A stretch of 64,000 nt of DNA from Daldinia sp. FL1419 (taxonomy: Eukaryota > Ascomycota > Sordariomycetes > Xylariales > Hypoxylaceae): assembly GCA_025201765.1 (NCBI GenBank), contig MU623425.1, positions 1 to 64,000 on the forward strand, written 5' to 3'. The notes below the pieces were generated by a model. The model did not search any database and was not told where the DNA came from. It worked only from the letters and a program-made list of their open reading frames with translations. This document shows positions 35,335-48,800 of this stretch, one piece after another (positions within the stretch are counted from its first letter, which is position 1; the number at the start of each line of letters is the position of its first letter). The position numbers and the translations under genes are program-made.

Positions 35335-36898
35335 GATGAAATAAGGATTACGCGTGTGCTTGTTGAATATCGACTGCTCTTAAAAATACGCAATGGGCAA
35401 TGGCGTATTCATGCGAAATAGAAAGCTGATTCTTGCGTAATATACAAGAAAGCCTCACAGCGACTATGAATAAACACAGCCCTGTGAGAAGAAGGAAAAG
35501 AAAAAAAGGAGGGAAGAAAAAATTTAGATGACGACTACAGAACACAGCTTCGTGATGGGTTATTGGTAAGGCTAGCCCGGGGCTTGAATGAAACGGCTCG
35601 GTGATAGCCTGTGGGGGCTTGAGCTGACGGCGCAATTCCAGCTCTCAGTCGTTTACGATCTAGAAGCAATCCGACGGGAATATCGAAATGTGATTACGAC
35701 TAGGAGCTTTTTTCTCGCACCTTTTGGGGCTCTCTCCTTACAAGCTCAATGGAAGAAGAACAAAGAAAAAAACTGGATAGCGAACTGGGCTGGCTATGTC
35801 GGTAGTTTTTGTTGCTTCGAGTCTCCGGGGACGATCAGACCAAGAATAAGGAACCCTTGTCGAATTAAACCAGGGTATGGAGGGAGAGGCTCGAGCGACT
35901 CGAGCGAGAAGGGGGAAGAGAAAAAAAAAACCCAAAAAAAAAAACCGGAAAAGTTTCCAGTAATAAGAATTGTTGACGGGTAGGACCTGAGTGATAAATA
36001 ATTATACCGCCCTGTCAGCAAGAATATGTCAGTATTCTTTTTTGGTTATTATTATCTTTTTTCTCTCTCCTTCTTACTACAGCATCCGGGCGCCCTTGTT
36101 CTCAGTTCAAGCGGGCTATATGTATGTTTGTATGGATGTTGTATGTATGTTGTACTTTGTTGACAAGGACCAATAAGCGGAAAAAGAGGGGGCAAGAAAC
36201 CAGAATTGGTAAAGAGATAGGAGTCATGTATTGTAAAGCGGTACCCGTATTACTTACCAATGATTCACATATACATACTAAATAAGTAGATTCCATCCAC
36301 GTACCTTTTTCCAACAAAAAGAATTCAGAAATTCAGAAGCCTGCTGGGTTGGACACGGGTAGGTTAGTAGATTGGTATAAAGGTTGAAATAAGATTCAAG
36401 GATACAATAACTATATAAAAGATATAGATCTATACCAATGGAACCCCTTATATCACATTCGGTTTTCTAATTCCAACGAAATAAAATGTCTTTTGATTTT
36501 TGCGGGTACTTTCAATGAGAAGACGGGAATGACAAGAATGTCATTGAACGGGATTGACGGCTCGCGTAGGCGAGGATGGAGAACCTGAAGAAAGGACTCG
36601 AAGAAGTAATTTGCTACCACGGGCTGTACTGGCTGTACCTACGGCTGTATTATGGGCTGTACGGGTACTAAAGTATTGCGGTACAATACTGCGGTACTAC
36701 TGCGTAATCCTACTAAAGCTTAGCGTCCGCGCCTTCCAAAGTTCTAATGTTCGAATGATAGAGCTAACAACGAGATAGGTATCTTTGCCGGTTCGCTGGG
36801 CAGTTTCGAATAGGAGTGTACCTTGCAGAGTGGAGTTCAAAGTCCTTCGAAACGCAAGTTGGGGCTATTCAAAGTCCTCTTTTCAGGGATAGGTTGAT
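35335..36898. other. Intergenic region upstream of G-alpha
   Basis: Likely promoter and 5' leader of the G-alpha gene, with A-runs near 35500-35520 and 35920-35950. The right end abuts the transposon remnant. The frame at 35588-35983 (+) is rich in Lys and Glu because of purine runs and is not supported as a gene. Confidence 0.6.
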
Positions 36899-36901
36899 TA
36901 A

Positions 36902-39900
36902 GGTCCTGATCGGCTCGATCTCTAAGCATGGCTTAGAGCTTTTTAGGGGGGGTATAAGAATATGCATACGTTAAAAATTTATTTTTTTAATACACTATAC
37001 CTATTTTGGTAGGAAGGTTTAGAGAATTGATTCTAAACCCCTATCTCTTATGTACTATATTAAGAACAGTAGTATGTTAGGTTTAAAGAAATTAGCGGAC
37101 CTTTAAATTACTTATTTAAAAAAGTAATTTATAGAAGAAATAAATCTATTTCAAAACTAAAGGGTTAAAGAAAAATAAGGGTATACTTAAAGGTTATATT
37201 AAATAAAATTAACAATTTTTTAACAAAATAAATCGAAAAAAATAAGTTTTTATATTTACCACTATTTAAGTACTCAAAATACTTAGAGAGATGAAAATAG
37301 ATTATCGATTATACCTAAAACCCACCTCTAAAAAAGAAGTTATTCATTCAGGAAATCTTAAAATAACTAAAAAATTCGTTGATAAGTTATTTGATAATTT
37401 AGAAACCAAATTTTTTGATCTATTTAGGATATTTAAAGAGGTGTTCCATAAATTATTAACGTGATTAAAATGTAATTATAATTTAAAAAACTTTCATTAT
37501 ATTATTTCAACTCAAAAACTTATAATATTTTTATGATTGATTATATATAATAAACCTTAACGCAACACTATATATAAATTTAAAATTACTTAAAACATTG
37601 TATATTCTATTGTTCATTTATTACTACTTATAATATTAAAATTATTCAAAATATTTGTTAAATTTTTTATAAACAATTATTTATTACTAAACATTAAATT
37701 CAAACATCAATTTCAAATATATAACAAATATATTAAAACAATTAATAATATCCAAATCCATACTTATATACTTATAAAATATTATAAATTGTGACAATAT
37801 TATAAAGGATTTATTTTTCAAAACATTTTTACTATTATACAATTTAATAATATATTTAATTTTATATTAATTAAGGGGAAAAAATCTATGCATAATATAA
37901 AAATTTATTATTTTGCCGAGGAAAAGGGGTTCAAAATACCCCCAAATCAATTCTATTTAATTAATATAGGTTATTCAATTAATCCTAATTTCCTAGTACC
38001 ATATTAAAACGTACAATATTACCTATAAAAATGGAATAAATCCTAAAAAACCTTTGTTATATTAGAAAAATTATATAATTTATGTTATTTTACATTATGA
38101 ATTAATATTAAAAAAACATTTAATATTATTAAACGCAAATTTAAAATTATACAATTGTTAATACTTAAATATAATTTGATTTGTTAAATTTAATTTATAT
38201 ATACTATATACATCTTATATAATTTTATTATATGTAATGGAAAGGAATTGATTAATAATATTAATAATTATTATTTTAAATTAAAAGAGGTGTATAAAAA
38301 AAACCTTATAAAAACTCACAAATTAATAAGAAAATTATTTAAAGAAGTTAAAGAAAGAATTGTTTTTAAGTAATGGAAAATATATTATAAACATCTTAAA
38401 TAGGGGGATTTACAAAAAAAGGAATAAATTTTGATTAATTGGATAGTATAGATAGGAATTAACATTAAAATATAGTTTAAGAGGGGTAAATTAAATTAAT
38501 TAATTATTAAAATTCTTAAATAAAAGTGGGGATTGGGGTTAAAATTTTAATTATTGTTGAAAATCTTATATTAATACTTCGATTCAAAAAATGGTATTTA
38601 AATAAAGTATATGTATACTACTTATATATGTTATTTAAATATTATACAATACAAATTATTTAGTTTTTTTAATTAAATAATAAAAATAACCTAATTTTAG
38701 TTTGTTAGATTCAATTTTATTAAATATAATAATATATTTTCCTAGCTCCAAAATATCATATGTAGTAGTAAATTCTTTAAGAAATAATTTAATCTTAAAT
38801 TCTTTTTGATAATAATTAATTGTTAATTTAATATTTATAATATTTATATTATGTTGTATAATATAAGTCCCTTTTATGAAAGTTTGTTTAAATGATTTTA
38901 TATTTATTGGTTGGGATTTTTTAGTTCTGGAATTTGAGATTGTTTGATGTAATATATTGTTGTTTTTGTTGTTATTTATATAAGTCCGATGTGTTTTTTT
39001 ATTTTTAGAATTATTTGAAACCTTAAGGAAAGGATTTCCCTTGTATAATTATTTAGTTTGTTGATTAGTCTGTTGTGTAGTTAATATTGAAATAGAGTTT
39101 TGAGATGATGAGGGTAATGATTGAGAGTTTAAGAGGCCTAAATTACTACTTAAATTAGTGGTGTTTGATTGGTTTTTAAGGTTATTAATAATATTATTGT
39201 TATTATTGTTTTTTTTGTTTTTTTTATTGTTTAAAAAACTATATTCCTTGTTGGCAATAACGATATAGTTATTAGTAGATTTATTGTTCGGGAAAGTTTG
39301 TGTATATATATCTTAATCTCTAAGGGGTGTTGTACGGAGTTACTTGTTATTAGGGCATTTTTTTAAAAAGGAGGCTTATTAATTTTCTGATATAATAGGT
39401 ATCTTTTGTTCATTTACGCTGTTGCTATTAGTATAATTGTTGATTAGGGTTTTATATTTAATATAGTGTTTTTGTTCTGTTTTATGTTTTGTTTTTATAA
39501 GTTTTAGGGTCCAAGGTTTTGAGGGGTTTGCATTTATTATAGTTTCTAGCAATTTTGGTTAGGTTGGTGTTTATGTAATAGGTTTATTAACGTTGAATAT
39601 ATCCTTATTTGTAAGTGCTGCTAAATTTTTTATATATATTGTTGTTAGATTGGTAGTCCATTTGTAATGAGTTGTTTTAGGTTGCTTATTTGGAGGTATC
39701 TTGAAAGTTATTTAATGTGTTAAATAAAATAAATAAATTAAATTATTATTTGATATATTTAAATTAAAACCTGAATATTTGGAGATTAAAATTAATGTTA
39801 TGTTATTTTAAAGGTGGTGACTTAAAAAGGTTAAATGTATAGTAAGTGGAGAAATTTGGTATAATGTAGTTTTATTTAATTTATATAGGTTTTAGATGTA

Positions 39901-39948
39901 TTTTTATTTTTTTTAAGCCATACTTAGAGAATTGAGCTGATCAGGCCC
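36902..39948. mobile_element. RIP-degraded DNA transposon with terminal inverted repeats
   Basis: A 3,047-bp AT-rich island bounded exactly by inverted repeats of 34-35 bp (36902-36935 and 39914-39948). Their shared outer sequence is GGKCCTGATCRGCTC and their inner end TCTCTAAGYATGGCTTA. The arms differ by one G/T, three RIP-type transitions and one single-base gap. TAA is present on both sides (36899-36901 and 39949-39951). A 3-bp TWA target duplication is the habit of PIF/Harbinger elements, but a TA-type (Tc1/mariner) reading with shifted ends cannot be excluded. The interior is strongly AT-rich; a relic minus-strand frame is annotated separately. No intact transposase remains. Confidence 0.82.
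38656..39840 (-). pseudogene. Relic coding frame inside the transposon
   Basis: One minus-strand frame can be followed for about 395 codons with roughly ten stops. Most are TAA and each is one C-to-T step from CAA. The last 131 codons, to the TAA at 38656-38658, contain none, which is improbable by chance at this AT content. The product would be Asn/Lys/Gln-rich with a poly-Asn stretch near 39190-39220. I recognise no domain; a transposase or an accessory protein of the element is the natural guess. No start codon or splice sites can be assigned. Confidence 0.5.
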
Positions 39949-40747
39949 TAAATTTGTACTGAGCAATAAGTTAGAATTCCGCTTATTTTTGGTGCCTACA
40001 AATGCTACATGCATGTATGGCTATATTCTTACAAATAATACAATTAATTAGGTGCCTTACATAGGTTACCGCGGAATTTCCTGGAAGAAGATACGAAAGA
40101 TAGGTACGAAGGATACGATTTTGATTGTATCTAATCTACCCGGTCTACCCTTCGTACAACCGGCGGATACTTCCATACATTAGATACCTATACATATGTA
40201 CGAACAAGCCTAACCTTACACGACCACGCGACTACGTACCCCCAGGGCGCCTGCTTTATGACCTATGTACATACATGGATGTACACTTTATACATAGAGG
40301 GTATATATGGTACCGACATATTTACGTATTTACATACATGAGAGCCGAGTCCCATTAACTAGACCTAACATACCTACGGCTGGGGATTGCAACCTTCTTC
40401 ATACCGATGCGCGCGTTCGTTAAAAATAAGTGCTCCTAGGCATTATAAAAGATGTACCTCACATGTCTCGGTCCACGATGATGAAGTGTACTAACGGTGA
40501 TGAAGACATGGAGTCGGGACGGATATTAAGGTTGACTAGACCGCTGAAGACGACATCCAATTAGGTTAGCGTCAACTAACCTCTACTCTATTTGCAATAA
40601 CTAGCTAATTAGTACTAGGTACTTACCTAGTAGGTAACTAGACTACATACTATGTAGATACTTTGATACTAAAGCCGAGCCGGACAGTAATGTTTTAATG
40701 GTTTTCTTCTCCGTCGCTAATGAGAGGATAAAGCACATGTTCGGCAT

Positions 40748-40769
40748 AAAAAAAAAAAAAAAAAAAAAA
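40748..40769. repeat. A22 homopolymer
   Basis: Twenty-two consecutive A on the plus strand. Could be the tail of a retroposed sequence, but no element was recognised next to it. Confidence 0.85.
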
Positions 40770-43106
40770 GCACATCTAGGACTTGAATGGGCAAGCAAAA
40801 CAACTAAGACAATCCAGACTAGAAGACGGTACGGCGGGACTATCACGCATACGTAAAAGGTACGTACATATACGCTATTACATAGGCGGTAGAGAAAGAG
40901 ATCTTTCTCCTAGAACTCCGCAATGAACACGCCATAATTCGGATGCAAGGATCAAGGAAAGAATAATATACTATGTACCTGGGTACCTAGGTAGGCTAGT
41001 ACATACCTACCTACCTAGTAGGTAAGAACAGTCGCCGCACGTAGGGTTCGCAACCCGAGACGCTAAATTATTCTATTACAGCCAATGCCACTACTGCTTC
41101 TCTACCACTATTATAACTATTATTTTAGGTACTCATGTACCTAACCTATAGGCTGCTATAGATGCTAGAGCTGCTATAAGCACCTGGGGCACGTTACCAA
41201 ATGCGAGCCAAGAACAATGCTATTTTATCTGGTTGGTTCTTTTAAAGATGCATGCAACGCGTGCAAGTATTTATATTAGCACTGATTACGGATTACGGTA
41301 GCATCACGACTTACCCCCATTAAAAAACTCATACTTTACATATGTACACCTCTCTCTCTTCGATTACACCACACTAAATCAGACACAGACATACATACCT
41401 AGACATCAGCCAGTGGCTATGCTAGGAGGTATGCTTGCTGATGTATGCTAATGCATGCGCTTTGCTTTAAAAGATGCCTGCAATACATCCGATGCCTACG
41501 ACGCTCACGACGCCTCTTACAACGATGATGGGGGATGATAGGGTGTCTCATCAATCTCGATTGGGTGTGAGTGCCAACGCCCACTTGCCATGTGCCGTCA
41601 GCCTCTCAAGGTTACTCGCCTAATAGCCCGGACCGCCCATCGCCCAATCCTTTCCTTCACAGCCCTGCAACCTTAAACTATATCATTGTCACGTTGGCCG
41701 CACTGACGATTAGGAGGGCGTTGTTTCGTACGTACATACAGACATACCATACATAGCTCGCAGCTCGATTTTTACGGGTAATTCTATGGGTATCGGCTTG
41801 CCTGGATTCCGGAGGTAATACTACCATCTGAGCGACATCCAAGGAAGACGCAACCCTAATGTCAGGATGATACTCGTAATAATACTCTTCTTAGCAGATC
41901 GGGGGGGGTTAATGCTGATGGCTGATTCATTCAACTACATATACACCAAGAAGCCACCAAGAAACTACGTATAACTACAGAACTCTCTAAGATGCGGTAC
42001 CAAATTATATACCTAGGTAGATATTAGAGTACCCCCATCTACCTGAGGCGAGTCATCAATGTTCCGTTTGGGAAATAAACCAGTAATTACCGGGCGGCGG
42101 TATGGGTACGGGGGCCTCGGTACGATACATAACGCACTCCAGACGACGATACATTTACATATCTCTTTTATATAGTTAACACCTCCATACTTTGCGTATG
42201 CAAGCAGCTTTGAGGAAGCACGTAATAGGTAGATATTCACAAACATACATACATACCTACGTACATACATATAACATAGTTACATGTATGAGATATGTAC
42301 CTATGTATATGTGTGTGTTTGCGTACCTAAGGTACCTATGAGCGAATGGCGGTTTTCGGTTTTCCGTGTACTACATAGTATGTATATGAGGCACCCCCCC
42401 TCCCATGTTTTGCCATGCTCTCCTGCCATGCTCTGCCATGCTTACAATTTATCTGCAGTACTCATATCCACCAATCGGCACCAAACCCCCCCCCTTCCCT
42501 TCTCAATCGAATTGAGGTATCCAACGCTTAACGGTTAGCTCTTAATTTGGACTGGGGTTTTGATCAATTTAGTCGGGTTAGTCGAGCAACCCTAAGAAGC
42601 ATTAAGTTACATACATGCACTAGTATGTCAACACCCGCATGTCATCTGAAGAGAAACAATAGAGAAAAACGTGGCGAGAAGTGGAGAATTTACAAGCATC
42701 CCATAGCCACCGATCTCTATGTACACTACAGGCTCTCTTCGTTCTCTCTTTCTTTCCACAAGCAGCGTTCATTCCAACGAACCGATGGGGAATGGCTCCA
42801 AAAAAATACTCGTGTCACCCTTAATATAAGACATGCTTGAACATGGAACCGATGTCTTTTCAAAGCCCACAAGCCCACAAGCCCGCGAGTCCACACACAA
42901 CTCTTCCTTCCGCGCGATGCGGGTGGGAAATCTCTTTAGCTGATCGACATATCAACAATCCATCCTAACCAGATAGGTAAAGGAAATCAGACTGACTGGA
43001 CTGATCATCTTAGCATATGTAGTGTATGAATCCTCAATATGTGTTGAAATTAACCATGCTACGTTCTACATCCTATCAGCTAAGACCAGACCTACGGATC
43101 CGCGAA

Positions 43107-43149
43107 TACCTACCTTAGGTACCTACCTAGGTACCTACCTAGGTAACCT
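43107..43149. repeat. Palindromic ACCTAGGT cluster
   Basis: Repeating GGTACCTACCTA units, each an imperfect palindrome. It is the densest example of the motif class scattered over the intergenic DNA. Confidence 0.8.
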
Positions 43150-45450
43150 TAGAAGTAATACAACACATAAACAGCCAGCGGGCCGCTGAGAGGATTTTTA
43201 CCAGAAGGATCTAATCTACCACCTACATATACGCATGCAGCAGCGAGGCTTGATGGATCTTCCAGTTGCTGTCGTTTTTAGCCAACCATAGAAGCAGAAT
43301 TTCTGGACCCGTCATTAAGCTCTACCGTGGGGTGTATAGGTAGGTATATTTCGAGATACTCTATCGGGAACTCGACCGAAGAGGAAATCGTACCAAGTCG
43401 AAGCCATTTCTTATAGAATGTGACCCCGCCTCTTCAAAGCTAGGTAGCCATCTACATCCTAATAGGGAACCACCAAGATGATGCATACCTATACAACAGG
43501 ATGACACATTTGACGCCTTGCAACCCAGTACTATTGGACGTGAGCCGCCACTCGAATTAACGGTGAACAATTCTACGGCCTTATGGTAAGCCGTGGAGTT
43601 TCATAATTGTCTTACGTGACCTGGTAAACCTATATACAACCTATATACAACCCATATACAGCCTACGACGTATTAACTACAGCGGTCTCGTGGCGGTCTC
43701 GTGGCGGTCTCCCTTCGTACCGTCGTCTCACCGAAGATGATAAAAACCAAAGAGATCTCCAAGCCACATCCCCAAGTTGACGAATGAGGAGACGATGTCA
43801 TCTCACCCCGAAAACAATCCACCGCCACTGCGACAATAACCTATTCGCGAAGGATTTAAGCCTTGCTCTCCTCCACCACCGTACGCATAGCATCGTGGCC
43901 ATTATTGGCCCAGGGAGTCCTAAAGTTACCGTAGTGGCCCCCAGGATATCGAGTAGTGCCACACTCCCGCATGCCAACCATCGACTCCGATACGACCATC
44001 CTTAGAGTCAAGGTAGCACAGGTCAGAAGTGCCTGGGATTATCCAGTGGTCTTTTTCGGCCCGTCAAGCTGTCCTCAGGGCTAGGGTCGATCCTGTAGGA
44101 GACCCAAAATAACAAAGCCGCTGGGCTAGGAATACTAGATATACGATAGTATCAGAATTACCACGCCTAGGCATGCATCCCGCGGAAAACGTAGCTTTGA
44201 CCAAATAAAGTTGCCCATCTCCCGCACAGACGTGCGGGAAATCTCCATGGGATCTTGAGAAAGACTGCGAGCGAGCAGATCCAGAAGCCAGTTCGGGAGT
44301 TAGCGGGGCTACATACTAGGTCTATCTGATGGAACCCCAACGGCATAACGACGTGCCCAGTCGATCGTTTGCTTTAACTACCTTCCGCTATAGTAGGCAT
44401 TGTACGAGGGAGAAGGCAACGCAGGGAAAATCCAGCAATAAAAACATACCAGCCCTAACGGTGGCCAACTGATTGGCAGCGTCTGTCTCGTCTTTAAACA
44501 GTCAATAGACCAACCCGACCTAAGAAGTCTAATAAGATGTTGTAAGCTTACCTTCTTACAGACCCTTCCACGCGATAGCCAAGACTATCATGTAGAAGAG
44601 GATTCTCCCCCGGAGGACGCTAACGATACGGCACGGCACGGCACTGACATTTGAGAGTAATATTGATGCTAAGTACTCTGTCGCACAAATAGTCGACACA
44701 TCGGTGTATCGCATACGGGCAAAGAAGCACGTTGCCTCGTAGGTATCCATCCCCATCGCCCGGCCCACACGCCACGCGGGTCAAGGCTAGTGATACTCTC
44801 CGTCGGAATATTATAAGATGCCTTACTCATCACGTCAGGACAAGGCAAGACAAAGGTAAGGGTAAGGAAAAGCAAAAGCGGTAGACAGGCAAACAGACAG
44901 ACAGACAGGTGAGTAAGTACCTACCTGCCCAGGCAATTTATGTATGCAGCGTATGTACCTACTTAGGGTAGGTAGGTAGGTATATATGACGACGATGTAG
45001 GTGCTCCCTCGTCACGTATAAGGCGCGGCTAGGCGCCCGTCCGCGGTGCAGCACCTGTAGGATCGTCGGCCGCGATACAACTTACCTGCTCGCTTAGCCC
45101 GGTAGGTTCATTGAACCTCAGCTTACCCTGGCGAAAGCTAAGCTTCTTGTCTAACTAACTAATTAACTAGCTAGGTAGCTAGCTAATCGACTAACTAATA
45201 ACTACTGACTTGCATACTACTATGTACTGACGTCCCGGGCTGCCTGTCGCTTGTCGCTTGTCGGCTTGCTTAGTACGCATTTGCCGGGGTATCCTGGATA
45301 GACCCTGTATAGGTACCTAGGTAGGTAAATAGGTTCAGGCCAGGAATCAGGCAGGCAATGATGTATATGTATGTGCCGACGGCGATGTTAGACTGGGCCA
45401 CGATCACGGGTATTAGCAGCCGAACTAAGCGCTGGGGAGAAGGGCAGGGG

Positions 45451-45489
45451 GTAGTGGTAGTAATAGTAGTAGTAGTAGTAGTAGTAGTA
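45451..45489. repeat. (GTA)n microsatellite
   Basis: About thirteen GTA-type units with two interruptions at the left end. Confidence 0.85.
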
Positions 45490-46906
45490 TAGGTTATTCG
45501 AGATGGTAAGGCAATGTAGGCAAGGAAGTGGGTTGATGCTATATGGAGGTGAGATATAGATAGATGGGTACCTGGGTAGATTATAGATGCTGCGGAGTGG
45601 CATACGGTGGTTTTGGTAAATTGGTAAATTGGTAAATTACGATGCGACAGCTCAAAGGTAGGTTATTCTCGACACGTTCTATATTATGAGGTCGTGGCGT
45701 GCAGTCGTCGTGATGTGGTGCGTTCCGTGGTATTATCTCATGTGCTGCTCGATTATACCGCACCGCACCGCACCACTGCTTGCCCCCCTCCCCACGTCGA
45801 AGCTACAAAGAACTATATACATACCTAGTATACACAATTAAAGCACGCCTTACATGTGTAGGCAGGTATGTGCTTATTACGCCGTCCTCTTCCAGTTTAG
45901 CCCAAGCCAGCCTGCCGGAGCTGAAGATCGCCATCGACGCACTCGTGTACCCAACGCGGGCTGGCGTGATAACACGCCGCCGCGTTTCTCTCCGCTTCCA
46001 GACGTGCGTGATGTCCATGCTACCATATACAGAAGAATGAAAAGTGATAATTACCTTGGTTGGTACCTACCTGCCTACCTAAAGAAAGGGGAAAGGGAGG
46101 GACGTGAAGAAAAAAAGAAAAAAGAAAAAACTGTTGCGGCTTCCCTTGCAGCAACGGCGGATTGATAAGAGGTAAGTAGGTAGCTAGCCAGACGGACGGT
46201 AGACAGACAGCAGACAGATAGATAGGTAAGATAACCTATCCGTCATATATCACATTTTCCCATCTCCCTAGATTTCATATCGAGCACGTCCTTACGTCGC
46301 GCGCGTGCGTGTGCCATCATCGTACGATTATCACGGAAGGACAATAGGCACCAGGCTGTAGCGTGGGTAGATCGAAGAAGGCGGCCGTTACGGTTGGGAA
46401 GTTTATGGTATTCCTTTGATATGAGGTACCTACCTAGGTAGGGATACACGTGGCTGGGATGGGATTATCTGGCCCCCCCAGGGGAAGACGGTGCGTCGTA
46501 TGTAATGTGATGTGATGTAATGGCTAGCTACCTAGCTACCCGAGCCTATTAAGGGCTCGGCCCAGTCACCTCAGTCGACGAAGCATTCATACTAGATTGA
46601 TAATATCTTTATCACGTCTATGCTCTGAGCCGGATCGTATTTTAAGACCTACTTGAAAGGCAACGAACGAATAAGTCGGTGCATGATACGTCGAAAACGG
46701 ATATTCACTAAATATGCTTGATAAGTCATGATTTGTTGGTCATAAGCCAGTCTATTGATTAACGACGGCTACCTATGGGTTCCTTAAGACCCAAACACGT
46801 GATTTGTGAGGCATCGAATTTTCATGACCTTCACCACCCAGACTATTCAACCTAGCCCGGTCCATCCAACCAACCGCCTTTGATTTCCCTTCCCTCCTTT
46901 AGTCGT

Positions 46907-48800
46907 CTATTGAAGAGCCTTGGCGGCGAAAGTAGGCAGGACGAAGCTGGCCTTGTGGATCTCGGCGTTGTAGTACTTGCACAGACGGGCCTCCTCCTCA
47001 GGGGACCAGGAGCGCAGGGGCTTCTTGACGTCGCGGCCCTCTTCCTTGCAGCAGACCATGAAGCCGATCTGACCCGACGGGTACGTCGGGATAGTAGTGT
47101 ACGCGTACTCGGCAACGGGGAATACCTCGTTACACTCCTTCTTGAGCTTGGTGATGAGAGGTAGGTGGAGCCATTGGTTCTCGGCTATAGCACAAAAAAA
47201 GAATTAGCGAGCCGATTCTATTGAAAAACTGGGGGTCCGAATTCCAAAGTGAAGACAAAAAACAAATTGAGATGGGGTATATATATGGGAGGAAATAGAG
47301 AAAAGATAAATGTAGATCTTAGCCTAGATGAAAGACCGAATCCGAGTTCGGAAAACAAGGGGGACGGTTGGAAGGGGAGGGAAGGGAACAGTGAGGCGAG
47401 AGAGAGAGGGAGAGACAAGATCTCCAAGAGAAAAGCCCCAGCTCAGCTCCTCAGCAACAATAGCATCAGGAACGCAAGCCCCACGGTCGACCCTTTTTTT
47501 TTAGGAAAAAAAGAAGTTGGAGTTGTTTAAGAACAACCAGGCAAGTTCAAGTGCCTATTTGACCCATCGCCACACACTCTCGAACTTGGTTTGCCTGATA
47601 TAAAGGAGACGTACAACCTTGGGTGGTGATGACGCCGCCCGGTCGGAGAGCACCGTGTAGCAGCTGGAAGTAAGACTTCTGGAAGAGGCTCTCAGCGGGG
47701 CCCTCCGGATCCGAAGAATCGGTGATGATGACATCGAAGGCGTTCTTGTAGTCGTCTAAGAACTTGAAGCCGTCACCGACGTGAACCTTGACCTTGGGGT
47801 GCTTGAAACCCTCGGCCATTCCGGGAAGGTATTGCTTGGAAAGGCGGATAACAGCCTTGATTTCGTTTACGATTAGTTATATATATCCCCGGAACGTTCA
47901 TGGGGGCCAGTAGGGCAATAATGTTACCTCGTCGATGTCGCAGAGGACAGCCTCCTCGATACACTCGTGCTTGACAACCTCACGGAGGACACCTCCGTCA
48001 CCGCCACCGATGACCAGCACCTTCTTGGGGTCGGGGTGAGAGTTCATAGCCAAGTGAGTGATCATCTCCTGGTAGGAGAACTCGTCACGCTCGGTGCACT
48101 GGATGACGTTGTCCAGGACCAGGACGGTGCCGTAGTCGGTGGACTCGAAGATGAGTACATCCTGGTACTTGCTCTTCTCGTGGTGTAGGACCTTCTTGAC
48201 TCTGAGGGTCATAGCCTGGCCTACAATAAAAACCCACGATCCTCGTTAGAACATACAACTTGGGAGGCCCTGAATATGCGATAGAGGGAGAAGGTTTGTT
48301 GCCTTCACTCACCCGGCCACATCTCAGAGATTTCTCTGAACCAGCCATCTGTGCAACATTGTTAGCAAGAGGAACGTTTGATTATATTTTTAATGTGACG
48401 TTCGAGGGAGTGAATGATTGAGTATGATTGTGAAATCAAATTACGTATAGATATTATACATCTATACGTCAAAGTGTAAATATGAAGTATATCACGAAAC
48501 CTCAGATATGTTGCACAATCGTGATCACGATAAGAAAAAAAAAGAAAAAAAAGGAGGGGGAGGGGGAGGGGGAGGGGCTGAGGGCTGAGGGCTGAGGGGT
48601 TCCCGATTAATGATTGGCATGTGAATAACGTCAATTTGTTGGAGCAAATGGGAATGAAGCTGATGATTTCTCATTGGCATAGACATCATTGCTCGCAGCA
48701 AGGAAATATATATAATTTTTGGGCTTTTTTTTCTTCATTTCCAATAGATGCATCGTCGCAACTTACCCTTGATGGTCTCGTGTGTAATCTCGGAAGACAT
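46907..48800 (-). CDS. SPE3: Spermidine synthase
   Basis: Five exons, 48767-48800, 48313-48348, 47928-48220, 47618-47855 and 46907-47184, give 292 residues, the usual length for the family. It transfers the aminopropyl group of decarboxylated S-adenosylmethionine to putrescine in the cytosol. Visible signatures are DGWFREISEMWPGQA, in which the core begins, the nucleotide-binding loop VLVIGGGDGGVLREVVKH, the acidic end of the next strand (LCDIDE), and TDSSDPEGPAESLF with the catalytic Asp. The C-terminus has YPSGQIGFMVCCK. Introns 1 (418 nt) and 4 (433 nt) are much longer than the others in this window; the donor of intron 4 is the less common GTTGTA but is fixed by frame and by conserved TTQAENQWLHLP. 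The 34-nt first exon is supported by the conserved DG junction. Confidence 0.95.

Larger units (their letters stand above)
39952..46906. other. Gene-free, microsatellite-rich region, 6.9 kb
   Basis: Base composition is near normal, yet I find no exon series or known motif. Open frames are all below about 105 codons. The region is full of ACCTAGGT/AGGTACCT palindromes (e.g. 40980-41026, 43107-43149, 45170-45190, 45310-45330, 46424-46442), TACA/TGTA repeats, an A22 run and a (GTA)n tract. Short tandem repeats lie at 43627-43665 (TATACAACC-like) and 43680-43712 (GGCGGTCTCGT). It could hold non-coding transcripts or a fast-evolving gene, but nothing shown here supports one. Confidence 0.6.

Noticed and set aside
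43784..44005. Short frame with IIGPGSPKVTVV, faintly like the start of a UDP-glucose dehydrogenase Rossmann fold
   Set aside because: The GxGxxG motif is not correct, later family motifs are absent downstream, and the similarity spans too few residues.
48349..48766. Possible C/D-box snoRNA in intron 1 of spermidine synthase
   Set aside because: Only an imperfect C-box-like ATGATGT was found, without a matching D box and terminal stem.
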